From assembly GCF_016458305.1 (NCBI RefSeq), contig NZ_JAEMHL010000010.1, positions 62,001 to 126,000 of the forward strand: 64,000 bases of DNA, read 5' to 3'. Shown in pieces: positions 17,145-25,863 of this stretch. This DNA comes from Geomonas anaerohicana. Lineage in GTDB: Bacteria; Desulfobacterota; Desulfuromonadia; Geobacterales; Geobacteraceae. The first letter of the stretch is position 1, and each line of letters opens with the position of its first letter. Under the pieces are notes generated by a model. The model searched no databases, was not told where the DNA came from, and was given only the letters and a program-made list of their open reading frames with translations. The translations under genes were made by a program, and so were the position numbers.

Positions 17145-18122
17145 TTAAATCTCCGTCGGTTGATCCTCGGCGAGCAGGAAGAAGAGCGTCTGCACCAGCT
17201 TTGGGTCGAGGTTACTGCCGCTCATCCCCTTCATGGTCCACATCACCTCGTCCCGGTTGAATCCTTTGCGGTAGGGGCGATCCATGGTCAGCGCATCGCA
17301 GATGTCGGCAGTGGCAACGATCTGGGCCTCGATCGGAATATTGCTTCCCTCCAGCCCGTACGGATATCCCTTGCCGTCGAACCGCTCGTGGTGGTAGAGC
17401 ACGATGTTCTGCACCGTCTTGGAGAGGTTTGCCTTTCTCACCACTTCGCACCCCCACTCGGGATGCTTCATGACGATCTTGAATTCCTCCGGGGTCAGTG
17501 CGCGCTCCGCGTTGAGGATCGCCTCGGGCACCCCGATCTTGCCGCAGTCGTGCAGCCAGCTGCCGTACCTGATCTCCTGCTGGACATCCTCCGGGACGCC
17601 GAGCTTCGCCGCCAGCCTCAGGGCCAGGGTGGCAACCCGGTCGCAATGCCCCTTGGTGCAGGCGTCCTTCAGTTCGATGGTCTGCGCCAGCGAGTGCAGG
17701 ATGAACTCGTCTTCCCGCTTGATGGCCTGCAGCACGCGGTAGCGGCGAATACCGTCCTTCACGGCCCGCAGCATCTCCGCCTTCTTCCACGGTTTCAGGA
17801 CGAATCGGAATACCTCGCCGCTGTTGATGGCGGCCAGCGTCGTGGAAAGGTCGGCGCTTCCGGTCATCATGATTTTTACCGTGTGGGGCGAGACCTCCTT
17901 GATTCGTGCAAGAAGCTCGATGCCCCTCATCCCGGGCATCTCGTTGTCCGAGACCACCACGGCCACCGACTGGTGCTCAACGATCTGCAACGCCTCCATG
18001 GCAGAAGACGCAGTCAGGATGTTGAGGCCCCTGTTCTCGAACAGGTCGCTGGTATAGGCAAGGTAGCTTTTCTCGTCGTCCACGAACAGGACGGTTTCGC
18101 GTTGTTGTTCCTTGCTTTGCAT
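17145..18122 (-). CDS. response regulator with HD-GYP domain
   Basis: Two-domain signalling protein, predicted phosphodiesterase for c-di-GMP or a related cyclic dinucleotide. The receiver domain (residues about 10-125) has the DD pair in FVDDEKS and phospho-acceptor D59 (VVSDNEMPG), and the conserved Lys in FRFVLKPWKK. The HD-GYP domain follows with the full set: HDCGKIGVP, the HPEWG histidine and HHERFDGKGYP, so it should be catalytically competent. The start at 18122 follows GGAGAGG; frames extending to 18164 lack a ribosome site. No partner kinase gene is adjacent. Length 325 residues. Confidence 0.92.
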   Translation of the reverse strand: MQSKEQQRETVLFVDDEKSYLAYTSDLFENRGLNILTASSAMEALQIVEHQSVAVVVSDNEMPGMRGIELLARIKEVSPHTVKIMMTGSADLSTTLAAINSGEVFRFVLKPWKKAEMLRAVKDGIRRYRVLQAIKREDEFILHSLAQTIELKDACTKGHCDRVATLALRLAAKLGVPEDVQQEIRYGSWLHDCGKIGVPEAILNAERALTPEEFKIVMKHPEWGCEVVRKANLSKTVQNIVLYHHERFDGKGYPYGLEGSNIPIEAQIVATADICDALTMDRPYRKGFNRDEVMWTMKGMSGSNLDPKLVQTLFFLLAEDQPTEI

Positions 18123-18379
18123 GTGTCCTCTCCAAGGGCTACTCATTAAGTAACCGCCGTACACTTATCGGCACAACTCCCGTGAAGACAAGGGAAAAAA
18201 GAAGCATCAGGAAAAAGTTAATCGTTTTGCGGTGCTACGGCGCACCCACGCTTGACATGGTAGGCATAAGCGATACCATCACAACGGTGAAACTGTAATT
18301 AAAACCGAGGCAGCCGCGTTCTTTTTTAACAGCGGACGCCTCTGCTCCGGGTGGGACCGAAGCAAAGGAGGGATCGATC

Positions 18380-18562
18380 ATGCTGATATCCAAGACTTGG
18401 TACACCCCCGCCGAGGCCTGTGAAAAGTTCGGCGTCGAGATGGAACGTCTGCAGGTATGGATCGACGAGGGCGTGATACGGACCGAGGAAGACAACGGGC
18501 AGGTGGTGCGGGTGAACGGCGACGACCTGGAACTCAAGATTGAGGAACTGACGGGCATCTAG
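18380..18562 (+). CDS. small MerR-like helix-turn-helix protein
   Basis: A 60-residue protein that is essentially one winged-helix DNA-binding motif of the MerR/excisionase type: [22 protein letters not shown] gives the HTH and [15 protein letters not shown] the wing. A strong ribosome site (GGAGGG) and the coding pattern support a real gene. No sensor or dimerisation domain is present. It stands alone between the HD-GYP regulator (divergent) and the CheX-like gene. Its target is unknown. Confidence 0.8.
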   Translation: MLISKTWYTPAEACEKFGVEMERLQVWIDEGVIRTEEDNGQVVRVNGDDLELKIEELTGI

Positions 18563-18691
18563 GCGTTTTTTGGCACAGGCCCTAAAGCCGGCGGAGAAAG
18601 TGACGAAGAGAGAGACTGGAACCTGCACGTGATTCAGGTTCTCATTGTCAATCATCCATAGTCAATCATCCATTGAGTGAAGGGGGTTGCC

Positions 18692-19195
18692 TTGAGCAAC
18701 AGCATAACGTTCGAAGAGATCATGTTCACCATCATGTCCGCCACGCAGGACACCTTCAAGAGCTACATGAATACCGACATCTATGCAGGGAAGGTGGAGA
18801 AGAAGATCAACCCGCTGCACAGTGACGTGGTCGGGATCGTGGGCGTCGCCGGAGATCGTGTCGGCTACATCATCTTCGCCACCGAGAAAGGGCCGGCCGA
18901 ACAGATTGCCAAGGACCTCCTGATGCTGGACGAGGCGGATGACGAAGCCATCAACGATGCGGTGGGCGAAGTGGCCAACAACATCGCCGGTGTCTTCAAG
19001 ACCAAGTACCACGAGCAGTACGGCAGCGTCGCCCTGGGGCTCCCGCTGGTCCTCTCCGGGCGCCTGCGGCCGATGACCGATCCTCCCGAGCAGTCCACCA
19101 TGGACGGGAGCATGAGCGTGCAGTGCAAGGGCGTCACCATCCCCTTCACCACCATGGACGGCAGGCTCCACTTCCGGGTCATGGTGTATATGTAA
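18692..19195 (+). CDS. CheX-like chemotaxis phosphatase domain protein
   Basis: Single-domain protein of 167 residues resembling CheX/CheC CheY-P phosphatases. The conserved ExxNN-type motif appears as NDAVGEVANNIAG (about residues 87-99), where Glu and Asn would be catalytic, and the N-terminal FEEIMFTIMSATQDTF helix is characteristic. I prefer TTG 18692 because AAGGGGGT lies 4-5 nt upstream; the frame is open from GTG 18677. No other chemotaxis gene is in the window, so it probably serves a receiver protein encoded elsewhere, possibly the HD-GYP regulator next door. Confidence 0.82.
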   Translation: MSNSITFEEIMFTIMSATQDTFKSYMNTDIYAGKVEKKINPLHSDVVGIVGVAGDRVGYIIFATEKGPAEQIAKDLLMLDEADDEAINDAVGEVANNIAGVFKTKYHEQYGSVALGLPLVLSGRLRPMTDPPEQSTMDGSMSVQCKGVTIPFTTMDGRLHFRVMVYM

Positions 19196-19274
19196 AGGCA
19201 GGGGCTAGGGGGGGGGACTAGGGGCTGGAAAAACCTCCCGACTCAACCTGGCCGGCACCATGTGACACCGTAAA

Positions 19275-19315
19275 GCAAAAGCCCCCGCTGCCATGACGGC
19301 AACGGGGGCTTTTGC
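19275..19315. terminator. bidirectional terminator between cheX-like gene and fumarase gene
   Basis: A 13-bp perfect stem, GCAAAAGCCCCCG (19275-19287) with its complement (19303-19315); its A/T ends supply a U-rich tail in both directions. Confidence 0.88.
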
Positions 19316-19330
19316 ATTCCAACTGATGTT

Positions 19331-19355
19331 GTAGGGACGAATAATCATTCGCCCC
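19331..19355. repeat. short palindromic repeat, copy 2
   Basis: Same unit as at 13464-13487 with one base changed in the left arm (GGGACGAAT). Confidence 0.75.
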
Positions 19356-19370
19356 CTCCCTCTCCTGCAA

Positions 19371-20996
19371 TTAAATTCCCAACTGCTTGAAGAAGTCGTT
19401 CCCCTTGTCGTCCACCAGGATGAACGCCGGGAAGTCCTCGACCTCGATCTTCCAGACCGCCTCCATCCCCAGTTCGGGGAAGTCGATGCACTCGACCTTC
19501 TTGATGTTCTCCTCGGCGAGGATCGCGGCGGGGCCGCCGATGGAGCCGAGGTAGAAGCCGCCGTGCTTCTTGCAGGCATCGGTTACCTGCTGCGAGCGGT
19601 TACCCTTGGCGATCATGACCATGGAACCGCCGTTGGCCTGCAACAGGTCAACGTAGGAATCCATGCGGCCGGCGGTGGTGGGGCCGAAGGAGCCGGAGGG
19701 TTTGCCAGCCGGGGTCTTGGCCGGGCCCGCGTAGTAGATCGGGTGGTTCTTCAGGTACTCCGGAAGCGGCTTGCCGGAGTCGAGGATCTCCTTGAACTTG
19801 GCGTGAGCGATGTCACGGCCGACCACGATGGTGCCGGAGAGCAGCAGCGGGGTGGAGACCGGGTGCTTGGAGAGCTCGGCCAGGATGTCCTTCATGGGCT
19901 GGTTCAGGTTGACCCTGACGCCGTGCTCGTGCTTGCCGCGGAAACGCTCGGGGATGAGGCGCCCCGGGTTCTCGTCCATCTGCTCGATCCAGATCCCTTC
20001 CTTGTTGATCTTGGCCTTGATGTTGCGGTCCGCGGAGCAGGACACGCCCATGCCGACCGGGCAGGAGGCGCCGTGGCGCGGCAGGCGGATGATGCGCACG
20101 TCGTGGGCGAAGTACTTGCCGCCGAACTGCGCGCCGATGCCGGACTCCTGGGCCGCCTTCAAGAGCTCCGCTTCGAGGGCGAGGTCGCGGAAGGCCTGGC
20201 CGTGCTCATTGCCGCTGGTCGGCAGCGCGTCGAGGTACTTGGCGCTGGCGAGCTTCACGGTCTTCAGGCAGGTTTCGGCGCTGGTGCCGCCGATGGCGAA
20301 GGCCAAGTGGTACGGCGGACAGGCCGCGGTGCCCAGGGTCTTCATCTTGGCTACCAGGAACTTGATCAGGCTGTCCGGGTTAAGGAGCGCCTTGGTCTCC
20401 TGGTACAGGTAGGTCTTGTTGGCGGAGCCGCCGCCCTTGGCCATGAACAGGAACTTGTACTCGGCGCCCTTGGTGGCGTACAGGTCGATCTGGGCCGGGA
20501 GGTTGGTCCCGGTGTTGGTCTCCTTGTACATGTCGAGGGCGACAGTTTGCGAGTAGCGCAGGTTCTCCTCGGTGTAGGTCTTGTAGACCCCCTTGGAGAG
20601 GTACTCCTCGTCGTTGGCGCCGGTCCAGACCTGCTGCCCCTTCTTGCCCATGACGATGGCGGTGCCGGTGTCCTGGCAGATGGGGAGCTCGAAGTTGGCG
20701 GCAACCTCGGCGTTTCTCAGGAAGGCGAGGGCAACACCCTTGTCGTTCTGGGAGGCTTCCGGATCGGTCAGGATCTTGGCGACCATCTCATTGTGCTCAG
20801 GGCGCAGCAGGAAGGAGAGATCTTTCATGGCGGCATTGGCCACCACGGTAAGGGCCTCCGGAGCTACCTTGAGCACCTCCTGTCCTTCGAAGTTGGCGAC
20901 CGAAACGTACTGCTGGGAGTCCGGGATGAGGCGGTACTTGGTGGTGTCCGGCCCGAGCGGGAAAGCTTCCTGGTACTTGAACTCTGGAGTTGCCAT
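19371..20996 (-). CDS. class I iron-sulfur fumarate hydratase
   Basis: Single-chain [4Fe-4S] fumarase converting fumarate and malate in the TCA cycle. The 541-residue protein is close to E. coli FumA/FumB in length. The cluster cysteines are recognisable in [23 protein letters not shown] and [14 protein letters not shown]; the C-terminal domain has [23 protein letters not shown] 20996 follows GGAG and removes a 37-codon upstream extension with no family similarity. An oxygen-sensitive class I enzyme suits an anaerobe. The gene stands alone with terminators on its 3' side. Confidence 0.95.
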   Translation of the reverse strand: MATPEFKYQEAFPLGPDTTKYRLIPDSQQYVSVANFEGQEVLKVAPEALTVVANAAMKDLSFLLRPEHNEMVAKILTDPEASQNDKGVALAFLRNAEVAANFELPICQDTGTAIVMGKKGQQVWTGANDEEYLSKGVYKTYTEENLRYSQTVALDMYKETNTGTNLPAQIDLYATKGAEYKFLFMAKGGGSANKTYLYQETKALLNPDSLIKFLVAKMKTLGTAACPPYHLAFAIGGTSAETCLKTVKLASAKYLDALPTSGNEHGQAFRDLALEAELLKAAQESGIGAQFGGKYFAHDVRIIRLPRHGASCPVGMGVSCSADRNIKAKINKEGIWIEQMDENPGRLIPERFRGKHEHGVRVNLNQPMKDILAELSKHPVSTPLLLSGTIVVGRDIAHAKFKEILDSGKPLPEYLKNHPIYYAGPAKTPAGKPSGSFGPTTAGRMDSYVDLLQANGGSMVMIAKGNRSQQVTDACKKHGGFYLGSIGGPAAILAEENIKKVECIDFPELGMEAVWKIEVEDFPAFILVDDKGNDFFKQLGI

Positions 20997-21069
20997 CGGT
21001 TCTGTTCTCCTTTGCGTGGGATGTGATGGTGACTGGTATCCGTAACCGTGCGGACGGCACGGCAAAAAA

Positions 21070-21099
21070 TGTATACACGATTCGCGGAATATATTGCAA
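21070..21099 (-). promoter_or_regulatory. candidate promoter for fumarase gene
   Basis: Minus strand: TTGCAA (21099-21094), an 18-bp spacer and TATACA (21075-21070), about 75 nt upstream of the ATG. Both hexamers are 4 of 6 matches. Confidence 0.4.
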
Positions 21100-21193
21100 A
21101 CGGCCAATTTTGTCGAGAGCTAAGTTTAGGTGGAGAGGGCCTGCAAAGGAATTTGGGAGGGGGTACGTGGTGTGTGTGGTGCCGAAGGGTGGC

Positions 21194-21219
21194 GGGCCCC
21201 GCCTGGGATGGCGGGGCCC
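21194..21219 (-). terminator. GC-rich hairpin after the lipase gene
   Basis: A 10-bp perfect stem (GGGCCCCGCC with GGCGGGGCCC) and 6-nt loop lie 9 nt past the lipase stop. There is no U-tract, so intrinsic termination is uncertain. Confidence 0.4.
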
Positions 21220-21228
21220 CGAGGTGGA

Positions 21229-23694
21229 TCAGGACGGGGAGGCGAAGAGCCGCGAGACCGGCGCCGGGATCACCCGATAGGGCGGCAGTGACGGCAGGGC
21301 GCGGCTTGCCTTGGGAAGCGAGGCTGAGACGACGGTGGGATCGATCACCAGCCCGGTTTTGACGAAGTAGAACATCTGCCGCTGGCCGAGCGGGAAGCTC
21401 TGCGGCGAGGTGACCGGGTCGATGAGGAAGCCGTGGCTCACGTCGGGCTGGTCGAACTGGAAATACCCTTCGCGTGGTCCGCTAGCGGTAGCGTCTCCTG
21501 CGGCGGAAGCGATCTTGGGGACCACGGCGCCGCCGGACACCGTCATCATGAACGGAACGGGGACACGGCCGGAAAGATAGCTCAGTTGGTCGAAGCCGGG
21601 GGCTATGTCGCGAGCCTCCGGTGTCCCCAGTGCGCCGCGCCCCCCCAAGGCATTGCCCAGGTAACGGGTGCTCCGGTTGGGAATGACCTTGTCGCCGTTG
21701 GTCGGGCGCCCGTTGGCGTCGAAGGCGGTGCTGGTCGCCTCCTGAATCAACACCCTGCCGGAAAGCCTCGACGGCAGCGCGCTCCCGGTGCGCAGGTCGG
21801 GCAGCGGTGTGGTCATGGTTGCGGGGTCGACCGGGTCGAATACCGACTGGGTGAGCTGGAAGAACTTCTCGTAGGTCGGCGTGCCGGCGGTGATCCCGGC
21901 GCGGGCGAGGCCGGCGTTGATGCCGGGGCCGAAATCGACGCTGTCACGCAGCAGGTAGGCGATGCGCGCCCCGGGGACGCTCAGGAGCCCCTTCATGTCT
22001 GCGTCGAGGGTGGCCTGGGTGTAAGGAGGGGTGCCCGGCGCTGCGGCGAGGGTGGTGTTGCCGGCCAGGTAGTAGGCCCCGACGATGGCGCCCAGGCTTA
22101 CGCCGACGTACTTCGGTTTCAGCGCCGGGTTGGGCGCGTTGCCCCCCAGCGGCGCGAATCCCTGCGTCGCAGCTACCAGCTCCAGCCGGTCCAGGTTGAA
22201 GGCGGCCTGCTGGACGTTGGTCCGTGCCGCAAGCGGCGCTCCCAGCGCGATGAAGTCCTCTCCCCAGACGGTGCCGGTTACGTGCCCCGGCAGGGCGAGG
22301 GCGCCGTGCAGCGGGAGATCGATGGCGACCACCGCGTACCCCGCGGCGGTGAGGGTGCCGGCCACGGCGATCGCCTGCTCCTTGCTGCCGTTGATGGCGT
22401 GCTGATAAATGGCCAGGGGCCACCCGCCTGCGGGGGGAGTCCCCGCAGGGGCGAAGTAGACGAAGGGGATGCGGCGGTCACTGTAGTAGAACCCGGTGAG
22501 TCTGCCGGTGCCCGCGTCACGGAAGGGGAGCAGCACCGCGCTCGCCGCGCTGTAACTGCCGAAGGCGAGGTTCTGGTTCATGACCGCGTTGCCCCGGGCC
22601 ACCACCGGGTTCATCGAGATGTCGGCAGTGGCGATGGTTCCGGTCACCACCGCCCCGACGCTGGGCGGCGCTACCGCCGGGATGCCGGTGCCGGCCAAGA
22701 CCGCGCTCCAGTACGCTGCCGGCGCCAGCGTGGCGGTAACGGTTGCGATGTTCAGGCCGGCGCCGAGCCAGGTCTTGCCGGGCAGGCCGCCGGGGAGATC
22801 GCTGCCGGCGGCAAAGGCGCGCAGCGCGCTCTCCACCGGGACCAGGCTACCGACGGGATCGGCGGGGTCGGTGGCCACAAACCCCGCCGCCGTGGTGTTG
22901 AAGCGCCCCAGGAGGGCGATCTGGCTGCGGCTCGAGACACTGGTCACGGCAGGCGTTGCGGTCAGGTCGTTCATGACCTTGGCATAGCCGGAGAAGAGCA
23001 CGTTGCCGCTGCCGTCGACGGTGTTGGACCGGATCTGTTCCAGCGGTGCGAAGGGGCCCAGCAAGGGAAGCTCGGACTTCAGGGCCGCGAAGTAGACCGA
23101 ACTGCTCACCGAGCCGCCGGTGGCCGCGTCCTTGACGCGGTTCGTCACCAGGTACAGGTAGCGGCTCCCGGGCTGGAGCGGGAACCTGGGGAAGAGGGAG
23201 ACGTCGCTGCGCCCAGCGGTATAGCTGAAGCTGAAATTGGCTGTCACATCGCTGAAGGTAAGCCGGTTGTTCTCCGTCGCGTTGGGGGCCGCGTTGTCGG
23301 CCCCGATCCGGAACACCTTGATGTTGTCCCCGTTCACCGAGGCGGGCTGCAGCGGCCGGGCGAAACGGAGGTAGATGGGGGCGTTGACCCCGGCCACGGC
23401 GTTGGTGCCGCCGACCTCGTACCGGTTCACGTAGGCCAAGGCCTCCAGCGGGTTCATGGGGCGGTTGGCGGGCCTCGGGCCGACCGTTCCGGTGACCGGG
23501 TCGGTGTACTGGGTGATCGGGTCTCGGGCGGCGGCGGTGGCCAGCACGTTGGGGAGCGGCACCTCGCTGGTGCTGGGGTCGAAAAGGGCGGTATTAGGAC
23601 TTACCGACTGGCTCATGCCCGAGTCGGAACCGCAGCCGGCCAGGGTGAGCAGGAATAGCAGGATGCCGAACAGGCGTAGCAGGTGCTGGGTCAT
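21229..23694 (-). CDS. lipase-like lipoprotein (alpha/beta hydrolase)
   Basis: Large surface or periplasmic lipoprotein of 821 residues. The N-terminus is a type II signal peptide with lipobox LTLAGC. An Ig-like/beta-rich N-terminal half is followed by an alpha/beta-hydrolase: IYQHAINGSKEQAIAVA, AIDLPLHG, and the nucleophile elbow GVSLG (Ser near residue 533). The pattern resembles the bacterial VolA/Pla-1 extracellular lipase family. GGAAAA precedes the ATG. It lies 26 nt downstream of a FadL-type porin gene on the same strand, fitting extracellular lipid hydrolysis coupled to fatty-acid uptake. The same frame stays open upstream to 25230, but that part is a shadow of the porin gene. Confidence 0.82.
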   Translation of the reverse strand: MTQHLLRLFGILLFLLTLAGCGSDSGMSQSVSPNTALFDPSTSEVPLPNVLATAAARDPITQYTDPVTGTVGPRPANRPMNPLEALAYVNRYEVGGTNAVAGVNAPIYLRFARPLQPASVNGDNIKVFRIGADNAAPNATENNRLTFSDVTANFSFSYTAGRSDVSLFPRFPLQPGSRYLYLVTNRVKDAATGGSVSSSVYFAALKSELPLLGPFAPLEQIRSNTVDGSGNVLFSGYAKVMNDLTATPAVTSVSSRSQIALLGRFNTTAAGFVATDPADPVGSLVPVESALRAFAAGSDLPGGLPGKTWLGAGLNIATVTATLAPAAYWSAVLAGTGIPAVAPPSVGAVVTGTIATADISMNPVVARGNAVMNQNLAFGSYSAASAVLLPFRDAGTGRLTGFYYSDRRIPFVYFAPAGTPPAGGWPLAIYQHAINGSKEQAIAVAGTLTAAGYAVVAIDLPLHGALALPGHVTGTVWGEDFIALGAPLAARTNVQQAAFNLDRLELVAATQGFAPLGGNAPNPALKPKYVGVSLGAIVGAYYLAGNTTLAAAPGTPPYTQATLDADMKGLLSVPGARIAYLLRDSVDFGPGINAGLARAGITAGTPTYEKFFQLTQSVFDPVDPATMTTPLPDLRTGSALPSRLSGRVLIQEATSTAFDANGRPTNGDKVIPNRSTRYLGNALGGRGALGTPEARDIAPGFDQLSYLSGRVPVPFMMTVSGGAVVPKIASAAGDATASGPREGYFQFDQPDVSHGFLIDPVTSPQSFPLGQRQMFYFVKTGLVIDPTVVSASLPKASRALPSLPPYRVIPAPVSRLFASPS

Positions 23695-23720
23695 GGTTTT
23701 CCTCCGCAGCCGTTTAGGCG

Positions 23721-25082
23721 TCAGAACTTGAGGTTCAGGTTGGCGGCCAGCAGGTAGGCGTCGCTTTTGAAGACGCCGTTGGCGCCACGCAGGGTGGTCA
23801 TGTCCTGGTTGTGCACCGCACGGTCCACGAAGTGCACCCACATGTAAGCGAGGTCGATTGTGCCCAGGGCATTGCCGATGCCGGCGCCCACCGAGAAGCT
23901 GTGCCGGTCGGCGTCCGGGAGCAGCGGGTCCACCATCTCGTTGGGGACCGGCGATTCGTCGAAGGAATACCCGGCGCGCAGGGCCAGGCGCGGATTCATC
24001 TGGTACTGGGCGCCGAACTTGTAGCCCCAGACGTCGCGCCAGTTCTTGGGGTCGGGCAGGTTGTTGAAGGCGGCGAACTGCGGGGAGTCGAAGTGAAGTT
24101 CGAGCTTCTTGAAGCTGCTCCAACCGGTGCGGGTGGCGTCGAATTCGAGGGTGAGTTTTTCCGTGGGGCGCCAGGCGACCGCGAGGTCGAAGGTGTCGGG
24201 GAGGGGGATGCTGGTGGAGGCCCTGCTGCTGGCCCGGGCCCTGGTGTAGGGGAAGGGGGCCGAGTCGGCGAGCCCTATGGCGCCCATTCCCGTCGGGGTG
24301 GTGGCGAGGTAATTGGCGTCTCCCTCGATGTCGAGCGTGATCTTGCTCCGGTAGGCGAGGCCCAGACTCAGGTCGCTGCGCGGCTTCCACAGGAGCCCGA
24401 GATTGTACCCCACGTCGGTGGCCGTGCCGTCCACGCCGAGCGAGCCCAGCTCGTACGCCCCGAATGGGGGCGCCGGCGCGGTGGGGTCGATGGTCGGCGA
24501 GTAGAGGGACTTCTGCAGGGAGACGACGGCGTAGGTGACGTCGATGCCGGCGGCGACCCCGAGGTTCAAGTCGTCGAAGCGGTAGGCGACGGTGGGCTGG
24601 AAATTGACCGGCTTGATCGACGCGATCTGGACCTGGTTGCGGAAGACGCTGGAGTCGCTCCAGGACTTGGACAGCGGGTAGGTCGCGTTGACGCCGAAGC
24701 CGAAGGAAAGGGGAAGGGTGTCGAGCGCGTAGGTCGCGTACAGGGTGGGGGCGATGACGATGTCGCGCCGGGAGTGCTCGATGGCAGTGGTGCTCCCGGT
24801 ATCCAGGGGGGGAGTACCGGAGAGGGGGGTAGTCCCCCGGAACTCTGTCTGGGGCACGATGATCCCCAATGCTCCGAGGTTCACCTGGACCCCGGTCAGA
24901 AAGGCGATCCCGGCGGGATTGAAGTACAGGGCACTGGGGTCGTCGGCCTGGGCGGCGAAGGCGTTCCCCATCGCCATGGCCTTGGCTCCCTGCTCGCTGA
25001 CCTTGAAGCCCGCTCCGTGACAAACACCGCGCAGCCCGGGAAGGGCGCAGAGCATCACAACGCACCACAGCCACTTTCTCAT
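23721..25082 (-). CDS. FadL-family outer membrane porin
   Basis: Outer-membrane beta-barrel for long-chain fatty acids or other hydrophobic molecules. The 453-residue product has a signal peptide (about residues 1-23) and the FadL N-terminal pattern GFKVSEQGAKAMAMGNAFAAQ-ADDPSALYFNPAGIAFL, including the NPAG motif of the hatch. Repeating amphipathic strands follow, ending in a C-terminal phenylalanine (LNLKF) as expected for barrel insertion. It is the first gene of a two-gene unit with the lipase-like lipoprotein. An inverted repeat in its upstream region could bind a regulator. Confidence 0.92.
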   Translation of the reverse strand: MRKWLWCVVMLCALPGLRGVCHGAGFKVSEQGAKAMAMGNAFAAQADDPSALYFNPAGIAFLTGVQVNLGALGIIVPQTEFRGTTPLSGTPPLDTGSTTAIEHSRRDIVIAPTLYATYALDTLPLSFGFGVNATYPLSKSWSDSSVFRNQVQIASIKPVNFQPTVAYRFDDLNLGVAAGIDVTYAVVSLQKSLYSPTIDPTAPAPPFGAYELGSLGVDGTATDVGYNLGLLWKPRSDLSLGLAYRSKITLDIEGDANYLATTPTGMGAIGLADSAPFPYTRARASSRASTSIPLPDTFDLAVAWRPTEKLTLEFDATRTGWSSFKKLELHFDSPQFAAFNNLPDPKNWRDVWGYKFGAQYQMNPRLALRAGYSFDESPVPNEMVDPLLPDADRHSFSVGAGIGNALGTIDLAYMWVHFVDRAVHNQDMTTLRGANGVFKSDAYLLAANLNLKF

Positions 25083-25232
25083 TGATTTCCCCCCTGCCGA
25101 TCCTGCTGGTAACCGGCCGGACCCGGTTTTGCCGCAGGTGGCAAGGTCCCGTCATCCGGAGGATTTTCGCCCGAGGGGAGCAGTGCGCCGTGAAACGATA
25201 GCCTGCATTTGAACCCCGAGGGATCGGCAATA

Positions 25233-25252
25233 ATTAGCATCCGCTAATGCTA
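25233..25252. promoter_or_regulatory. candidate operator upstream of the FadL-type gene
   Basis: Nested dyads ATTAGC-atcc-GCTAAT (25233-25248) and TAGCAT-n6-ATGCTA (25235-25252) in the 208-nt spacer between the FadL-type gene and the small gene at 25291. It has the size of a TetR-type site, but no regulator gene is adjacent. Confidence 0.35.
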
Positions 25253-25290
25253 CCGTCCATGAGGTTGAAGTCAAGCAGGGGAGCCGGGGC

Positions 25291-25554
25291 TCAGTGCACG
25301 GTCTTTTCCTTCATCATCCCTTCCAGCATCCGGCGCAGGGCATCCTCTTCCACGAAGCAGAAGAGGGCGCTGTTGCCGAAGGCAACCTCGACGGAGCCCC
25401 TTCTTTTTTTCAGGGTGACTTCGACTTCGTGCACCCCGTTGCCCAGGAGCCCGTGGTAGACCTGCTGGAAGGACTTGCCGGTGCGCAGCGCTTCCTTGCC
25501 CCGCATTTCGAAGTAAACCGCCTGATCCAGCGCATCGTTGGTTAAGTAGATCAT
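25291..25554 (-). CDS. small unknown protein, 87 residues
   Basis: I do not recognise the family. The start is well supported by GGAGGT six bases upstream of the ATG (MIYLTNDALDQAVYFEMRGK). The protein is soluble, has no Cys pair or signal peptide, and is mixed alpha/beta by eye: the N-terminal half is helical and polar, then VEVTLKKRRGSVEVAFGNSALFCFVEE suggests three strands, and RRMLEGMMKE closes as a helix. It is a single-gene unit near the lipid-uptake pair but separated by 208 nt, so no functional link is claimed. Confidence 0.65.
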   Translation of the reverse strand: MIYLTNDALDQAVYFEMRGKEALRTGKSFQQVYHGLLGNGVHEVEVTLKKRRGSVEVAFGNSALFCFVEEDALRRMLEGMMKEKTVH

Positions 25555-25640
25555 GGTGCACCTCCTGTTTTTCTACAGGAAACCATAGGTGTGCGACAGG
25601 TAATGTCGCTATTGTGGCCGTGGGGTGGCGGTGGCTAAAT

Positions 25641-25676
25641 CCCCCCTGTCCCCCCTTCGCAAAAGGGGGGGGACGT
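25641..25676. repeat. C/G-tract palindrome
   Basis: GTCCCCCCTT pairs with AAGGGGGG...GAC around CGCAA. It lies in the 309-nt spacer 25555-25863, which otherwise holds only the repeat at 25740. Confidence 0.6.
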
Positions 25677-25739
25677 AATGGCCACGTCCTGTCCTTTGAT
25701 GGAGCACATCCTGTCTCCCCGCAGGTTCCGAAAAGAAAA

Positions 25740-25770
25740 GGGGACAGGCGCATGGCGGAGCCAGTCCCCT
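25740..25770. repeat. GGGGACAGGC palindrome, copy 1
   Basis: GGGGACAGGC...GCGGAGCCAGTCCCC. Related copies are at 31781, 43182 (inverse) and 48658 (inverse). Confidence 0.8.
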
Positions 25771-25863
25771 CCGCTGTAGAGTGGAAAGGCTTGACAATCG
25801 ATGCAGAAATGCGGATTTTTGGGCACGGCTTGGAGAAAGGCAGGGGAGGGGGAGGGGGAGGGT

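Noticed and set aside
18252-18280. TTGACA near 18252 as promoter of the small HTH gene
   Set aside because: No acceptable -10 at 16-18 bp; the best candidates (GATACC, TACCAT) are weak.
23695-25230. Upstream part of a minus-strand open frame of over 1300 codons reaching from the lipase gene to 25230
   Set aside because: It is out of frame with the FadL-type gene and has arginine- and proline-rich shadow composition. The lipase has its own ribosome site, start and lipobox at 23694, so no fusion is present.
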